A stretch of 64,000 nt of DNA from Kistimonas asteriae (GCF_018263925.1 NZ_JAEVHF010000001.1:1-64000); one strand, 5' to 3'. Shown: positions 54,193 through 64,000, counted from the first letter of the stretch. The notes: a model not told the origin generated them from the sequence alone. Program-made: numbers and translations.

Positions 54193-57009
54193 TTAAAAAT
54201 CGTAACGTATCTTGGCCTGCAGGCTATCTGACTTAAACCCGGATGCCCAACGATGCTCATAGTTAACAGACAGACTCAGATGATCATCCATCCAGTAATC
54301 CACACCGAGGCCAGCCATATAAGAGGTTTGCTCAGGGTCTACACCGATGGAACGCAGGGTCAGCGACTGATTAAATACTTCTGCGGTCAAGGTGGAGTCC
54401 ACGGTATCCCCCGCAAAATCGTGGTACACCATGAAGCTCGCTTCCGGCAGCAGGATGCCACCCTCCACATCGAACAGGTGACTCAAACGCACCCCTGCAC
54501 CCAGCTCCTGAACCGTGAAGTCATCAGACTTAACCTGAACCGGTGATGAGCCATCACTGAACGTCTGGGTATAAGAATCCGTTTGCAGCAGGCTGTATTC
54601 CAGGCTGACCCGAGGCTCTACCAGGGTATCGTTGTTATTGAACCAGAGCTCTTTACCGCCCGTTACCAGCAGTCCATATTGCTTGCTGTCGTAGTCGGCA
54701 CTTCCTTTGACACTGCCGGTGTAGCTGGTGCTATCGGTATTGTTTAGACCAACATTCAGCACAGAGTCCACAAACCAGTCACCCTGCTGCCAGTTGCTGT
54801 AGAGACTGAGCTGGTAACTTTCGATATCGCTGCTGGACGAAGAATTCTTAACATTCACATCCGCTGAGGCGTAGCTGAAGGAACTGCCCACCGTGTAAGC
54901 GTCATTCAGGTCGACATCCCCGCCCAGGCTGAAGCCGGTCAAACGACTCTTGTAGCCGTTGTAGCTGACACCCTTGCTGGTCTGACGGCCCTGATCCGCT
55001 TCTGACGCGATAGCCTTGAGCCAGATGCCGCCTTCCTCAACCAGGTCACCTGCTGCAACCCCCGAACGACCACCGTTCCGCAGGCTGGCCAGGTGGGCAA
55101 GTATATTACTGAACACTTCCCCCTGCATCTGTTCCGTGGCAGCCACTACAGCGGCCAGCGCGCTGGTATCGGTATTCGGATACTGCTGTTTCAGGTAATC
55201 CACCAGCCCATCAACATCGGAAATCGACAGCAGTTTTTCATTATCAATAAAGTCTGCCGCGTTTTCCTGGCTCATGCTGGTGAGATAGCTTTCCAAAAAG
55301 CCCGCAACCAGTGTGACGGTCGCATCATTGGTGTTATCCCCTACCACACCACTCAGGTCGGTTGTGGACACGGTGACATCAATATTCGGGCCATCGCTGG
55401 CCCCGGCATCCACCGCTGTATAGAGAATCGAAGAAGACGCTATCGTCGGCGTACCACTGATGCCGCCAACAGCACTCAGCACCCGGTATTGCTCGGTGTC
55501 GCCATAGGCAAAATCGCCGCGATAGTCGGGTGTTACCAGGACAGAAGAGCCATCAGAGAAAGTCGCTTTGGGAGTTGTGACCGTGACCAGTTCGGATGCA
55601 TTTTCATCCCCCTTTCTAATAACCTGGGACGAAAGCGATAGTCTTGCAGTTGGACTTTGGTTCTGAAGGTTATTTTCAGACCCCAAAGTTACAGCCAACG
55701 TACCCTGCTGGTTCAAATCAATTTCATAGGATACATTACCGCCAGCACCAATCTTTAAACGACCGGTATCAGTAATAGTCAGCGCACTTGTAGTCGCATC
55801 TGCAATAAACGCATTGTAATCAGCCTCCGAATAATTTACGTATTCTACTCCGTTGTAATTGCTGTAATAAGGCTGAACACCGACAATATTACCTGTTAAC
55901 TCTGCACTTCCTGTCACCTGCATTGTTAAGGCGGCTTCAATATCACCATTCACCTGGCCACCAGCAAAAATGAAGGTATTACCGGTATCCCTAAATTCTA
56001 AATCTCCGTTTATAGTACCGGTATTGATGAATGTATGCCCTCCTCCCTGAATTCTTACAGCTCCATCACCATCATTATCATCCGCAAGAGATGTCACGGT
56101 GCCACTATTAGTAACCGTACCAATGGTGCCTCCATCACTAGTCCGAATATAAAGTCCGTGCTCGGTCTGAGAAACAAGCGTCCCGGAATTTAATACATCT
56201 CCGATTGTGCCTGCCTCAGCAAAGACGTACAACGCATCTTGTATAGCGTTTATTGTTCCGGTATTAGTCACAGAACCAACCTGACCACCTTCAGCACCAT
56301 TACCCGCCTCGGTATTAACGTGCAGACCCCAGTAGCCAGACTGAATATTACCACTATTAGTGACAGAACCGACTGAGCTATTTTCTCTTGCAAATATAAC
56401 CACGGCATCATCGTCATTACCGCTCTGTATAGAGCCGGTGTTGACCACACTTTCAACGCTACTCGTACCATAGAGACCGACAAATATGCCTCGGGAATCT
56501 GAGGACTGAATAGTACTGCGATTTTCAATAGCACCTGCCTGACCACTGCCACCGAGCGTTACATCAATCCCGTTATCCTCAATTTTGATCTCACCTTCGT
56601 TGATGATATTTCCAATAATGCCTGTTGCGTGCTGAGAAAAGTCACCTATTACAATCCCATCACCTGTAGAATTAATAGAGCCTGTATTCAGAATATTCCC
56701 AATATTGGGCTGACCATCTGCAAATGGATTTGTAGCATCAACATTAAGACCGGGACCACCACTCGAATCATCGATAGCCCCTTCAATCGTCACATTGCCA
56801 ACACGTCCATTGCCGTCGTTATCCGGTGTTGCACTGACAGTGACCGCTGCACAGGTTTCACCCTGATCGGTAGTGATGACAACATCACCGCCTTCCGAAG
56901 CAGGGCTTCCCGAACATTGAGCTGCAGATGCATTAGAAACAGACAGAGAAGTAACAGCGGCGATAGCGAGGCTCAGTAAAGAGCGATTAAAACCTTTCTT
57001 TACAGTCAT
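54193..57009 (-). CDS. autotransporter with NxG-repeat passenger, 938 aa
   Basis: The signal peptide (LLSLAIAAVTSLSVSNASAA) precedes a passenger whose residues 60-340 carry imperfect repeats built on V/I-G-x-V/I-x-N-x-G-x-I (for example IGNILNTGSINSTGDGI, VGSVTNSGNIQSGYWG), typical of a beta-helix. Residues about 660-938 form an autotransporter beta-barrel ending with the outer-membrane signature SLQAKIRYDF. The product should be exposed on the cell surface as an adhesin-like protein. I start at ATG 57009 (MTVKKGFNRS), with AAGAAG upstream, rather than GTG 57018. A strong terminator follows. No catalytic motif is visible in the passenger. Confidence 0.93.
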   Translation of the reverse strand: MTVKKGFNRSLLSLAIAAVTSLSVSNASAAQCSGSPASEGGDVVITTDQGETCAAVTVSATPDNDGNGRVGNVTIEGAIDDSSGGPGLNVDATNPFADGQPNIGNILNTGSINSTGDGIVIGDFSQHATGIIGNIINEGEIKIEDNGIDVTLGGSGQAGAIENRSTIQSSDSRGIFVGLYGTSSVESVVNTGSIQSGNDDDAVVIFARENSSVGSVTNSGNIQSGYWGLHVNTEAGNGAEGGQVGSVTNTGTINAIQDALYVFAEAGTIGDVLNSGTLVSQTEHGLYIRTSDGGTIGTVTNSGTVTSLADDNDGDGAVRIQGGGHTFINTGTINGDLEFRDTGNTFIFAGGQVNGDIEAALTMQVTGSAELTGNIVGVQPYYSNYNGVEYVNYSEADYNAFIADATTSALTITDTGRLKIGAGGNVSYEIDLNQQGTLAVTLGSENNLQNQSPTARLSLSSQVIRKGDENASELVTVTTPKATFSDGSSVLVTPDYRGDFAYGDTEQYRVLSAVGGISGTPTIASSSILYTAVDAGASDGPNIDVTVSTTDLSGVVGDNTNDATVTLVAGFLESYLTSMSQENAADFIDNEKLLSISDVDGLVDYLKQQYPNTDTSALAAVVAATEQMQGEVFSNILAHLASLRNGGRSGVAAGDLVEEGGIWLKAIASEADQGRQTSKGVSYNGYKSRLTGFSLGGDVDLNDAYTVGSSFSYASADVNVKNSSSSSDIESYQLSLYSNWQQGDWFVDSVLNVGLNNTDSTSYTGSVKGSADYDSKQYGLLVTGGKELWFNNNDTLVEPRVSLEYSLLQTDSYTQTFSDGSSPVQVKSDDFTVQELGAGVRLSHLFDVEGGILLPEASFMVYHDFAGDTVDSTLTAEVFNQSLTLRSIGVDPEQTSYMAGLGVDYWMDDHLSLSVNYEHRWASGFKSDSLQAKIRYDF

Positions 57010-57180
57010 AATACGCACTTCTTTCTTTTTATTGACACTTTCGTCCGAGTATATAGAAAGGCCTTGGGCGAACCAAAAGAATCTTTTTTAATTTCGCAAG
57101 TTTTTTGTAAAGCTGCTTCAAATCTAGCGCCACCTGCTCCACCCCAACAGTGACAGACTCCGTCTCAATAACAGGATACG

Positions 57181-58434
57181 TTAAACGGGTTTCCCCATTG
57201 CGTGATCCAACCCCATGCGAAAACGACACGGCATATACAGACCGGACAGCCCCGCCAGTACGGCTGCCAATCCCAACAAAAGCACCGGCACCTGTAGAAA
57301 CCCCTGTCCACACAACAGTTCCATAACATAGGGAGACACACCGCCAAACAGGGAAATCCCCAGGTTATGACTGATAGCCAGACCGGAATAACGCACCGGG
57401 GTATCAAACAATTCCGTTATCGCCGCCTGGTAACAGCCGTTGATCAATGAGGCTGGCAAGACCGTCACCATCAACAATACCCAAAAGTGACCATCCATCA
57501 GGCAGTGGATTGCTGGCAACATACACAACAGCAACACGGCACAACCGGTAAGAATCACCCTGCGACGCCCGATCCTGTCGGACACTACGCCCGCACAAAA
57601 CGTACCCGCCGCCAATAACAACATGGCAGTTGTCGTAAATCCGTAAGCACTCAGATGGCTGTAATGCAGATGCTGGGCAATCATGGACGGCAGGAACAGG
57701 CAAAAGGCTGACACTGTGCCGGCAATAGCCACCAACCCGATGGCAATTAACAGGTTCTGTCGGTTAGACCGCCACAATTGCAGGAAAGGCACTTTCGCTA
57801 TCTCTCCCCGCTCCACGATGGCGATGAACAGCGGTGTTTCCGCAATATGTCGCCGCGCCAGGTAACCAACCACACCCAGCGCGCCGCCAGCAAAGAATGG
57901 CAGTCGCCACCCCCACTGCTGAATTTCTCCTTCCGTCAGTGTTGCGGCAATCAGCATGGCGACCGCGCCGGCCAGCACATGCCCCAGCGTGGCCGAGGTT
58001 ATGATGGAGGCCGTCACCAGCCCGCGCCGGTTAGGCGGCACTTGCTCTGCGGCATAAATGATCGAGCCAGGTAACTCACCACCTACCGATAATCCCTGAA
58101 TAATCCGGCACAGAACCAGTAACCCCGGCGCCAACCCACCCACCAGCGCATAACCGGGTAACAGCCCAATACCCAGTGTTGCCAACGACATCAGCAGGAT
58201 CGACAACCGAAACAAGCGCTTTCGGCCAATGCGGTCACCAAAGTGACTGAACAGCAAACCACCCAAGGGACGGGTCAGATAACCCAACGCAAAAATAGCA
58301 AAAATCCACAGCCGACTGCCCTCTTCCCCCGGGATAAAAACCCGGGTCAGCACGTCCGCAAACAGGAACAGGATGGCAAAATCAAAGAATTCCAGGACGG
58401 CGCCTACGCAGGTAACCAGCAACAACTGCCGCAC
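57181..58434 (-). CDS. MFS transporter, metabolite:H+ symporter (MHS) type
   Basis: The 417-residue protein has twelve helices and MHS signatures: FFDFAILFLFADVL, the loop 2-3 motif GDRIGRKRLF, RIIQGLSVGGELPGS in helix 4-5, and a second SDRIGRRRV after helix 8. MHS members import organic acids or osmolytes with protons. The start is GTG 58434 with GGAG seven bases upstream. It is downstream of merR on the same strand, with a 150-base gap. Confidence 0.9.
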   Translation of the reverse strand: MRQLLLVTCVGAVLEFFDFAILFLFADVLTRVFIPGEEGSRLWIFAIFALGYLTRPLGGLLFSHFGDRIGRKRLFRLSILLMSLATLGIGLLPGYALVGGLAPGLLVLCRIIQGLSVGGELPGSIIYAAEQVPPNRRGLVTASIITSATLGHVLAGAVAMLIAATLTEGEIQQWGWRLPFFAGGALGVVGYLARRHIAETPLFIAIVERGEIAKVPFLQLWRSNRQNLLIAIGLVAIAGTVSAFCLFLPSMIAQHLHYSHLSAYGFTTTAMLLLAAGTFCAGVVSDRIGRRRVILTGCAVLLLCMLPAIHCLMDGHFWVLLMVTVLPASLINGCYQAAITELFDTPVRYSGLAISHNLGISLFGGVSPYVMELLCGQGFLQVPVLLLGLAAVLAGLSGLYMPCRFRMGLDHAMGKPV

Positions 58435-58584
58435 TTCAGACTCCGGAGGTCAGTGAATGTCAGTGCGGGAAATATAGAGCAGCCAACGACAGGCTGTGGT
58501 GGGAGGTATTAAAAAAACGGGAATAAACAAAAAAACAGGCAATAACACGTAATCACGTCTATTGAGCGCGCGGATAAAAAAATC

Positions 58585-58959
58585 TCAGCGGGATTTCAGG
58601 ACATCCAGCACATCATCCAGCTCGGCCTTCATCTGCTTGACCAGCTGCCGGAACTGGCTGGCATCCTGGCTTTCCTCTTCGCCGGATAGCCGGGCGCGAG
58701 CGCCGGGAATAGTGTAACCCTGCTCGTAAAGGAGACTGCGGATCTGGCGAATGGTCAGCACATCCTGACGCATATAATAACGGCGGTTGCCACGGCGCTT
58801 GACCGGTTTGAGCTGGGGAAATTCCTGCTCCCAGTAACGCAGCACGTGGTTCTTCACATCACAAAGCTGGCTGACCTCACTGATGGTGAAGTAGCGCTTG
58901 CCGGGAATGGGAGGAAGAGAACCCTCCTCTTCCTCAGTTGCTGGTATCGCTTCCTGCAT
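58585..58959 (-). CDS. MerR-family regulator downstream of ihfA
   Basis: The 124-residue protein has an N-terminal MerR HTH ([20 protein letters not shown], then [19 protein letters not shown]) and a short helical C-terminus. It is the small MerR that commonly follows ihfA in gammaproteobacteria; its targets are unknown. It overlaps the end of ihfA by 26 bases, so translation is coupled. Confidence 0.92.
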   Translation of the reverse strand: MQEAIPATEEEEGSLPPIPGKRYFTISEVSQLCDVKNHVLRYWEQEFPQLKPVKRRGNRRYYMRQDVLTIRQIRSLLYEQGYTIPGARARLSGEEESQDASQFRQLVKQMKAELDDVLDVLKSR

Positions 58960-59242
58960 AGGCCTCTACTCTCACCCTGAGTTTCTGGCCGGGCTTGAAC
59001 GTCACCACCCGCCGGGGAGTGATGGGGATTTCTTCACCCGTTTTCGGGTTGCGGCCGGGGCGCTCACCTTTGTCACGCAGGTCAAAATTCCCGAAACCGG
59101 AAAGTTTAACCTGCTCATTGGCAATCAAAGCCTGGCGGATTTCCTCAAAAAACTGCTCCACCAGGTCCTTGGCCTCGCGTTTGTTGAAGCCGAGTTCTTC
59201 GTGAAGATAATCGGCTATTTCCGCCTTGGTAAGCGCCCCCAT
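58934..59242 (-). CDS. ihfA: integration host factor subunit alpha
   Basis: The 102-residue DNA-bending protein is IHF alpha: [41 protein letters not shown] with the minor-groove-inserting Pro, and [15 protein letters not shown]. It works as a heterodimer with IHF beta. GAGGAAG precedes ATG 59242; it begins 3 bases after pheT stops and overlaps merR. Confidence 0.97.
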   Translation of the reverse strand: MGALTKAEIADYLHEELGFNKREAKDLVEQFFEEIRQALIANEQVKLSGFGNFDLRDKGERPGRNPKTGEEIPITPRRVVTFKPGQKLRVRVEAYAGSDTSN

Positions 59243-59245
59243 CCC

Positions 59246-61624
59246 TTACTTCCTCAGTGTTGCCTTAACCCCGTTCTCCAGTGCACTGACGACACCGGCA
59301 AATAACGCGTTAATCTCATCATCCTTAAATGTGCGGGAAGGATGTTGCAAGGTCAACCCCAGGGCCAGGCTTTTTTGCCCTTCCGGCACACCTTGACCGG
59401 TGTAAACATCGAACACCGTCACAGTTTTCAACCATTCGCCCGCCTGCTTCCGGATAATCTGCTCGATGTCACCAGCCGGTACAGACTGGTCAACAACCAG
59501 CGCCATATCGCGACGTACTTCCGGGAACTTGGACAGTGCCAGGTATTCTGTCACACGACCCTGCTCAACGGCAGCAACGTTCACTTCAAACAGGTACGCA
59601 GGGCCATTCAGATCCATCAGCTTGACCAGGGACGGATGCAGTGCACCCACTACACCAACCACTTCACCATCACGCAGTACTTCAGCGCACTGGCCGGGAT
59701 GCATGTTGGCACGACGTGCGGTACGGAAAGACCAGACCTGATCATCACCCCCAAGCGCCAGCAGGGCTTCCAGATCTCCCTTGATGTCGTAGAAGTCTAC
59801 CGGCGCGTTATTGCCGGTCCAGCCTTCCGGCTCACGGGAACCGGTGATCACGCCGGCCAGCCAGAGTTCCTGCGCCAGTTCGCCGTTCTTGGTGACGAAG
59901 GTCTGTCCGGATTCGAACAAACGGACACGCTGCTGCTGACGATTCTGGTTGTACTGAACCGTTTTCACCAAGCCCGGCAGCAGGCTGGTGCGCATGACCG
60001 ACATTTCACTGGAGATCGGGTTGGACAGCGCCACCGGTTCCAGCTCCGGCTCAAACGCCTTGTGCAGAGCCGGATCAATAAAACTGAAGTTGATCGCTTC
60101 CTGGTAACCACGAGCCACCAGTACACGACGCATAACTTCAATGCCCTTGCGGCCTTCATCGATCTGCTTCAGCTGCACCCGGGCCACCGGCGTGGTTTCC
60201 GGCAGGTTGTTGTAGCCGTAGATACGACCCAGCTCTTCGATCAGATCTTCTTCAATGCTGATGTCGAAACGCCAGCTGGGAACGGCCACCGTCCAGGTGC
60301 CTTCACCGGTTGCGGTCAGGGTCAGGCCCAGACGGCTCAGCAGGGCTTCGATATGGTCGTTTTCAATCGCTACACCCAGCAGGGATTCAACCTTTTCCGC
60401 ACGCAGGCTGACCTGCTTCAGGGATGGCAGATCCGCTTCGCTGGCGACTTCAGAGACTGGGCCGGGCTTGCCGCCGCAGATTTCCAGAATCAGCTGGGTC
60501 GCGCGCTCAACAGCCTTGCGCTGCAGCTGGAAGTCCACACCACGCTCGAAACGGTGAGAAGAATCCGTGTGCAAGCCGTAGGAGCGTGCCTTGCCAGCGA
60601 TAGTGATCGGGTTGAAGAACGCACTCTCAAGGAAGATGTTACGCGTCGCGGTGGTGACGCCAGTATTCTCGCCGCCCATGACGCCGGCAATCGCCAGTGC
60701 CTTGCTTTCGTCAGCGATGACCAGAGTCTCAGTGGTCAGCTTCACCTCGGAGCCATCCAACAACGTCAGCGGCTCATCAGCTTCCGCCATACGTACACGG
60801 ATGGAACCGGACAGGGTGTCCAGGTCAAAGCCGTGCATGGGCTGGCCCAGCTCGATCATCACGTAATTGGTGACATCCACCACCGGGTCGATGGAACGGA
60901 TGCCGGCACGACGCAAGCGCTCGCTCATCCACAGCGGGGTTTCAACAGCGACGTTCACATCACGGATCACCCGGCCCACGTAACGGGGACAGGCGGCCGG
61001 TGCTTCCAGGGCAACCGGGAAGGTATCATCAATCTGCGGCGCACATTCAGCGACTTCCGGCTCACAGACATCGGCCAGGTAGTTGGCACTGACCTCACGG
61101 GCGAGACCGGCAATGCTCAGGCAGTCACCCCGGTTCGGGGTCAGGTCTACGTCGATGATGGCGTCTTCCAGCTGCAGGAATTCGCGGATATCCTGGCCAA
61201 CCGGTGCATCAGCAGGCAGTTCCATCAGGCCGTCAGAGGGAATATCCATGCCCATCTCTTCGCCAGCGCAGAGCATGCCGAAGGATTCCACGCCACGGAG
61301 CTTGGCCTTCTTGATCTTGAAGTTGCCGGGCAGTACCGCACCGATGGTGGCAAACGGAGCTTTCAGGCCCACACGCGCGTTGGGCGCACCGCAGACCACC
61401 TGAAACTCTTCACTGCCGGTGGAGACGCGGGTCACACGCAGCTTGTCCGCATCCGGGTGCTGTTCGCAGGCGACGATCTCGCCGACCACGATACCGGTAA
61501 ACTCACCGGCCACCGCTTCAACACCATCCACTTCCAGGCCGGCCATGGTGATCTTGGCAGCCAGCTCATCGGTACTTGCCTCAGGGCTCACCCACTGGCG
61601 CAACCACTGTTCACTGAATTTCAT
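59246..61624 (-). CDS. pheT: phenylalanyl-tRNA synthetase beta subunit
   Basis: The 792-residue subunit has the N-terminal tRNA-binding/EMAP-like domain (VVGEIVACEQHPDADKLRV), B3/B4 editing domain, B5 domain and the C-terminal FDX-ACB anticodon-binding domain (LSKFPEVRRDMALVVDQ). With PheS it charges tRNA-Phe. I start at ATG 61624 (MKFSEQWLRQW), with GAGGA upstream; the longer frame to 61675 has an unconserved leader. It is the second gene of the pheS-pheT-ihfA-merR operon. Confidence 0.98.
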   Translation of the reverse strand: MKFSEQWLRQWVSPEASTDELAAKITMAGLEVDGVEAVAGEFTGIVVGEIVACEQHPDADKLRVTRVSTGSEEFQVVCGAPNARVGLKAPFATIGAVLPGNFKIKKAKLRGVESFGMLCAGEEMGMDIPSDGLMELPADAPVGQDIREFLQLEDAIIDVDLTPNRGDCLSIAGLAREVSANYLADVCEPEVAECAPQIDDTFPVALEAPAACPRYVGRVIRDVNVAVETPLWMSERLRRAGIRSIDPVVDVTNYVMIELGQPMHGFDLDTLSGSIRVRMAEADEPLTLLDGSEVKLTTETLVIADESKALAIAGVMGGENTGVTTATRNIFLESAFFNPITIAGKARSYGLHTDSSHRFERGVDFQLQRKAVERATQLILEICGGKPGPVSEVASEADLPSLKQVSLRAEKVESLLGVAIENDHIEALLSRLGLTLTATGEGTWTVAVPSWRFDISIEEDLIEELGRIYGYNNLPETTPVARVQLKQIDEGRKGIEVMRRVLVARGYQEAINFSFIDPALHKAFEPELEPVALSNPISSEMSVMRTSLLPGLVKTVQYNQNRQQQRVRLFESGQTFVTKNGELAQELWLAGVITGSREPEGWTGNNAPVDFYDIKGDLEALLALGGDDQVWSFRTARRANMHPGQCAEVLRDGEVVGVVGALHPSLVKLMDLNGPAYLFEVNVAAVEQGRVTEYLALSKFPEVRRDMALVVDQSVPAGDIEQIIRKQAGEWLKTVTVFDVYTGQGVPEGQKSLALGLTLQHPSRTFKDDEINALFAGVVSALENGVKATLRK

Positions 61625-61717
61625 GCTTTGTTCGTCCTCATCGCCTGACGGTGTTTTGAGGCCGTCAGGACACACTCAAATACTGTCAAATCCCGCCCTT
61701 TCCTGTGGGAAAGGTGA

Positions 61718-62770
<1,053 letters not shown>

Positions 62771-62865
62771 TTACCGGCAATGCTGAGACTTGAACAGCGG
62801 AAGGACTGGATGCAGCTGCGTTAAATCACTGACAAAGAATGCATGCAATCATAACATCCTCACGC

Positions 62866-62889
62866 AAAGAAAAACCCGCCGGAGCGGGT
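62866..62889 (-). terminator. rho-independent terminator of the phosphotyrosine-motif gene
   Basis: Minus-strand ACCCGC pairs with GCGGGT around TCCG and is followed by T5CT3. It lies 43 bases past the stop at 62932 and insulates the pheS operon. Confidence 0.8.
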
Positions 62890-62931
62890 AATCAAAAGTG
62901 TCGTTTGTCATATGATCATTATTCTTTTGAA

Positions 62932-64000
62932 TCAACTGCCCTTACGGGGAGGCTTGGGCGCTATTGTCGGATAGCCGGGCTTAGCCTTGCGCGGAGCCTC
63001 TGACACAGCACCCTGCTCGACCGAAGGCGGTGGCGGAAAATCATCTCGGTGATTAGCTGCAAACCCCGCGTCATCCACCTCTGGTAGAGGTGGTAAATCG
63101 TCGTCAGTCGCTTTGGCCTCCTCGGATTCGATATATGCTTTAGTCAGAGCTGGCGGAGGTGCCGGCCACTCTTCATGGCCATCAACTGCCGTTTCATCCT
63201 CCACAACTGGCTCACGCTCACAATCTTGAGTGGCAACGGTATACCTGTGACGAGGCACGTCATAGATTGGCTCATGACGGTCGGGTGATGCATCACGAGG
63301 TACAATCTCTTCATAAATCGGATCATCCACAGGACGGTTTGAAGGCGGCACATCATAGTGACCTCTATCATTTTCGACAGCCACAATATGTGGCGACATC
63401 ATCTCAACGTATACCGACTCATCACTCCCAGAATGCACAGGACGATTGGATGTGGGCACATCATAATGGCCGGACATTGCTCCACTGATAAACGGAGTCT
63501 TTACCGTCATATCCATGTAATCAGACTCAACGTCCGACACTTCTTCCAAGCTGCCTTCTTCTAACAGATCAGCCAATGCAGAGGTATTCGGACCTGCTTC
63601 TACCAACCCTGCGGCTTTAACATGGAATTTGCTTTTCAACTTCTCAGCCAGCATGTAGCGTTCTTTGGCACTGAGTTCATCGCATGCATCGCTTAACGGA
63701 TAAGTGACATCTTCTATAAATTTTTTGATCTCTTCCTGCATTCTATCGACCAACTCAAGCAGGCCATGCTTCAGCTCTGTGCGTCGGGACTCCTCCACCA
63801 CCGAATCCCACCTGGACGTCTCCAACTCCTGCTGCAGGAGATTGTACTCACTGGCCAACCGCTGAAGCTCTGTACCCGGAGCGAACAAAACCATCAAAGA
63901 AGGGGAAATTACCTTGAAGTCCTTGGCTTTGACCTCCCCCTGATGACGAGCAACCAGGGTACGTACTTTTCGCTTTAGGTGTTGAAATAGAATCCATAAG
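62932..64000 (-). CDS. candidate translocated effector with tandem SH2-, EVH1- and SH3-ligand motifs (partial at right edge)
   Basis: The frame is open from the right edge down to its stop at 62932; the first in-frame starts inside the window are TTG 63897 and ATG 63894, neither with a good Shine-Dalgarno, so the gene probably begins beyond 64000. Numbering from TTG 63897: residues 1-120 are charged helix. Residues 125-215 carry YMDM (127), YDVP (145), YVEM (163), YDVP (181), YEEI (195) and YDVP (212), with a 12-residue repeat GHYDVP(T/P)SNRPV at 143-154 and 179-190. The C-terminus is acidic and proline-rich with DFPPPP (286-291) and APKPPRK (313-319). In animal proteins these are ligands for PI3K p85, Crk, Src, Ena/VASP and SH3 domains. 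Bacterial EPIYA effectors use the same principle. No signal peptide is visible. Delivery to a host cell is inference. Confidence 0.8.
   Translation of the reverse strand, partial: LWILFQHLKRKVRTLVARHQGEVKAKDFKVISPSLMVLFAPGTELQRLASEYNLLQQELETSRWDSVVEESRRTELKHGLLELVDRMQEEIKKFIEDVTYPLSDACDELSAKERYMLAEKLKSKFHVKAAGLVEAGPNTSALADLLEEGSLEEVSDVESDYMDMTVKTPFISGAMSGHYDVPTSNRPVHSGSDESVYVEMMSPHIVAVENDRGHYDVPPSNRPVDDPIYEEIVPRDASPDRHEPIYDVPRHRYTVATQDCEREPVVEDETAVDGHEEWPAPPPALTKAYIESEEAKATDDDLPPLPEVDDAGFAANHRDDFPPPPSVEQGAVSEAPRKAKPGYPTIAPKPPRKGS

Noticed and set aside
59342..61648. 768-codon plus-strand ORF opposite pheT
   Set aside because: It is the antisense of pheT, whose protein is unmistakable. GC-rich codon use leaves the opposite frame open by chance.

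Overview
The window looks like the chromosome of a marine, host-associated gammaproteobacterium. Housekeeping genes are of Pseudomonas/Oceanospirillales type: FabY-type beta-ketoacyl synthase, pheS-pheT-ihfA-merR, MoxR plus a VWA protein, cobB, yafJ and a BMP-type nucleoside ABC importer. Long AT-rich orphan genes without signal peptides and decayed insertion sequences are interspersed among them. The mix, together with a protein full of eukaryotic-type phosphotyrosine and proline motifs at the right edge, makes me favour an Endozoicomonas-like symbiont or pathogen. That placement is inference; no rRNA is present.

Layout. 0-4 kb: a giant helical orphan protein. 4-9.9 kb: metabolite transporter, YafJ amidotransferase, cysteine synthase, a long nested hairpin, then a MoxR/VWA pair. 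10-18.5 kb: orphan, gdhA, PRPP-synthetase-like gene, 829-residue orphan, sirtuin and a DUF4139 envelope protein. 18.6-25 kb: queuosine-precursor transporter, CBS protein, GATE-domain membrane protein, fabY facing an AraC-type regulator across an operator-like inverted repeat, and a DUF2147 protein. 25-31.4 kb: accessory cassette of three unknown genes (glycine-rich, serine-rich, lysine-tract proteins) bracketed by two IS3-family relics. 31.5-36.4 kb: four-gene nucleoside-type ABC importer whose first ribosome-binding site lies in a hairpin loop. 36.5-40.1 kb: rlmJ, a HAD phosphatase and a secreted histidine phosphatase.

40.2-52.8 kb is a plastic region bounded by two identical tRNA-Pro(GGG) genes. 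It holds a truncated alpha-carbonic anhydrase, a racemase, a choloylglycine-hydrolase/penicillin-acylase family enzyme, an IS3 relic, a class A beta-lactamase broken by one in-frame stop, a lipase-domain candidate effector, lipoproteins, an AT-rich orphan, a VOC protein with an atypical C-terminus and an ISAs1-family fragment. 52.9-62.7 kb: DUF3050 protein, a large autotransporter, an MHS-type transporter, and merR-ihfA-pheT-pheS, all on the minus strand.

The strongest discovery candidate is the gene at the right edge (62,932 to beyond 64,000, minus strand). It carries YMDM, YVEM, YEEI and three YDVP motifs, then an FPPPP motif and a C-terminal SH3-type motif. In animal cells such motifs recruit PI3K, Src, Crk, Ena/VASP and SH3 proteins, so a translocated scaffold-mimic effector is a reasonable hypothesis. 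The three-gene IS-flanked cassette with a G8 tract at the start of its third gene is the second candidate.
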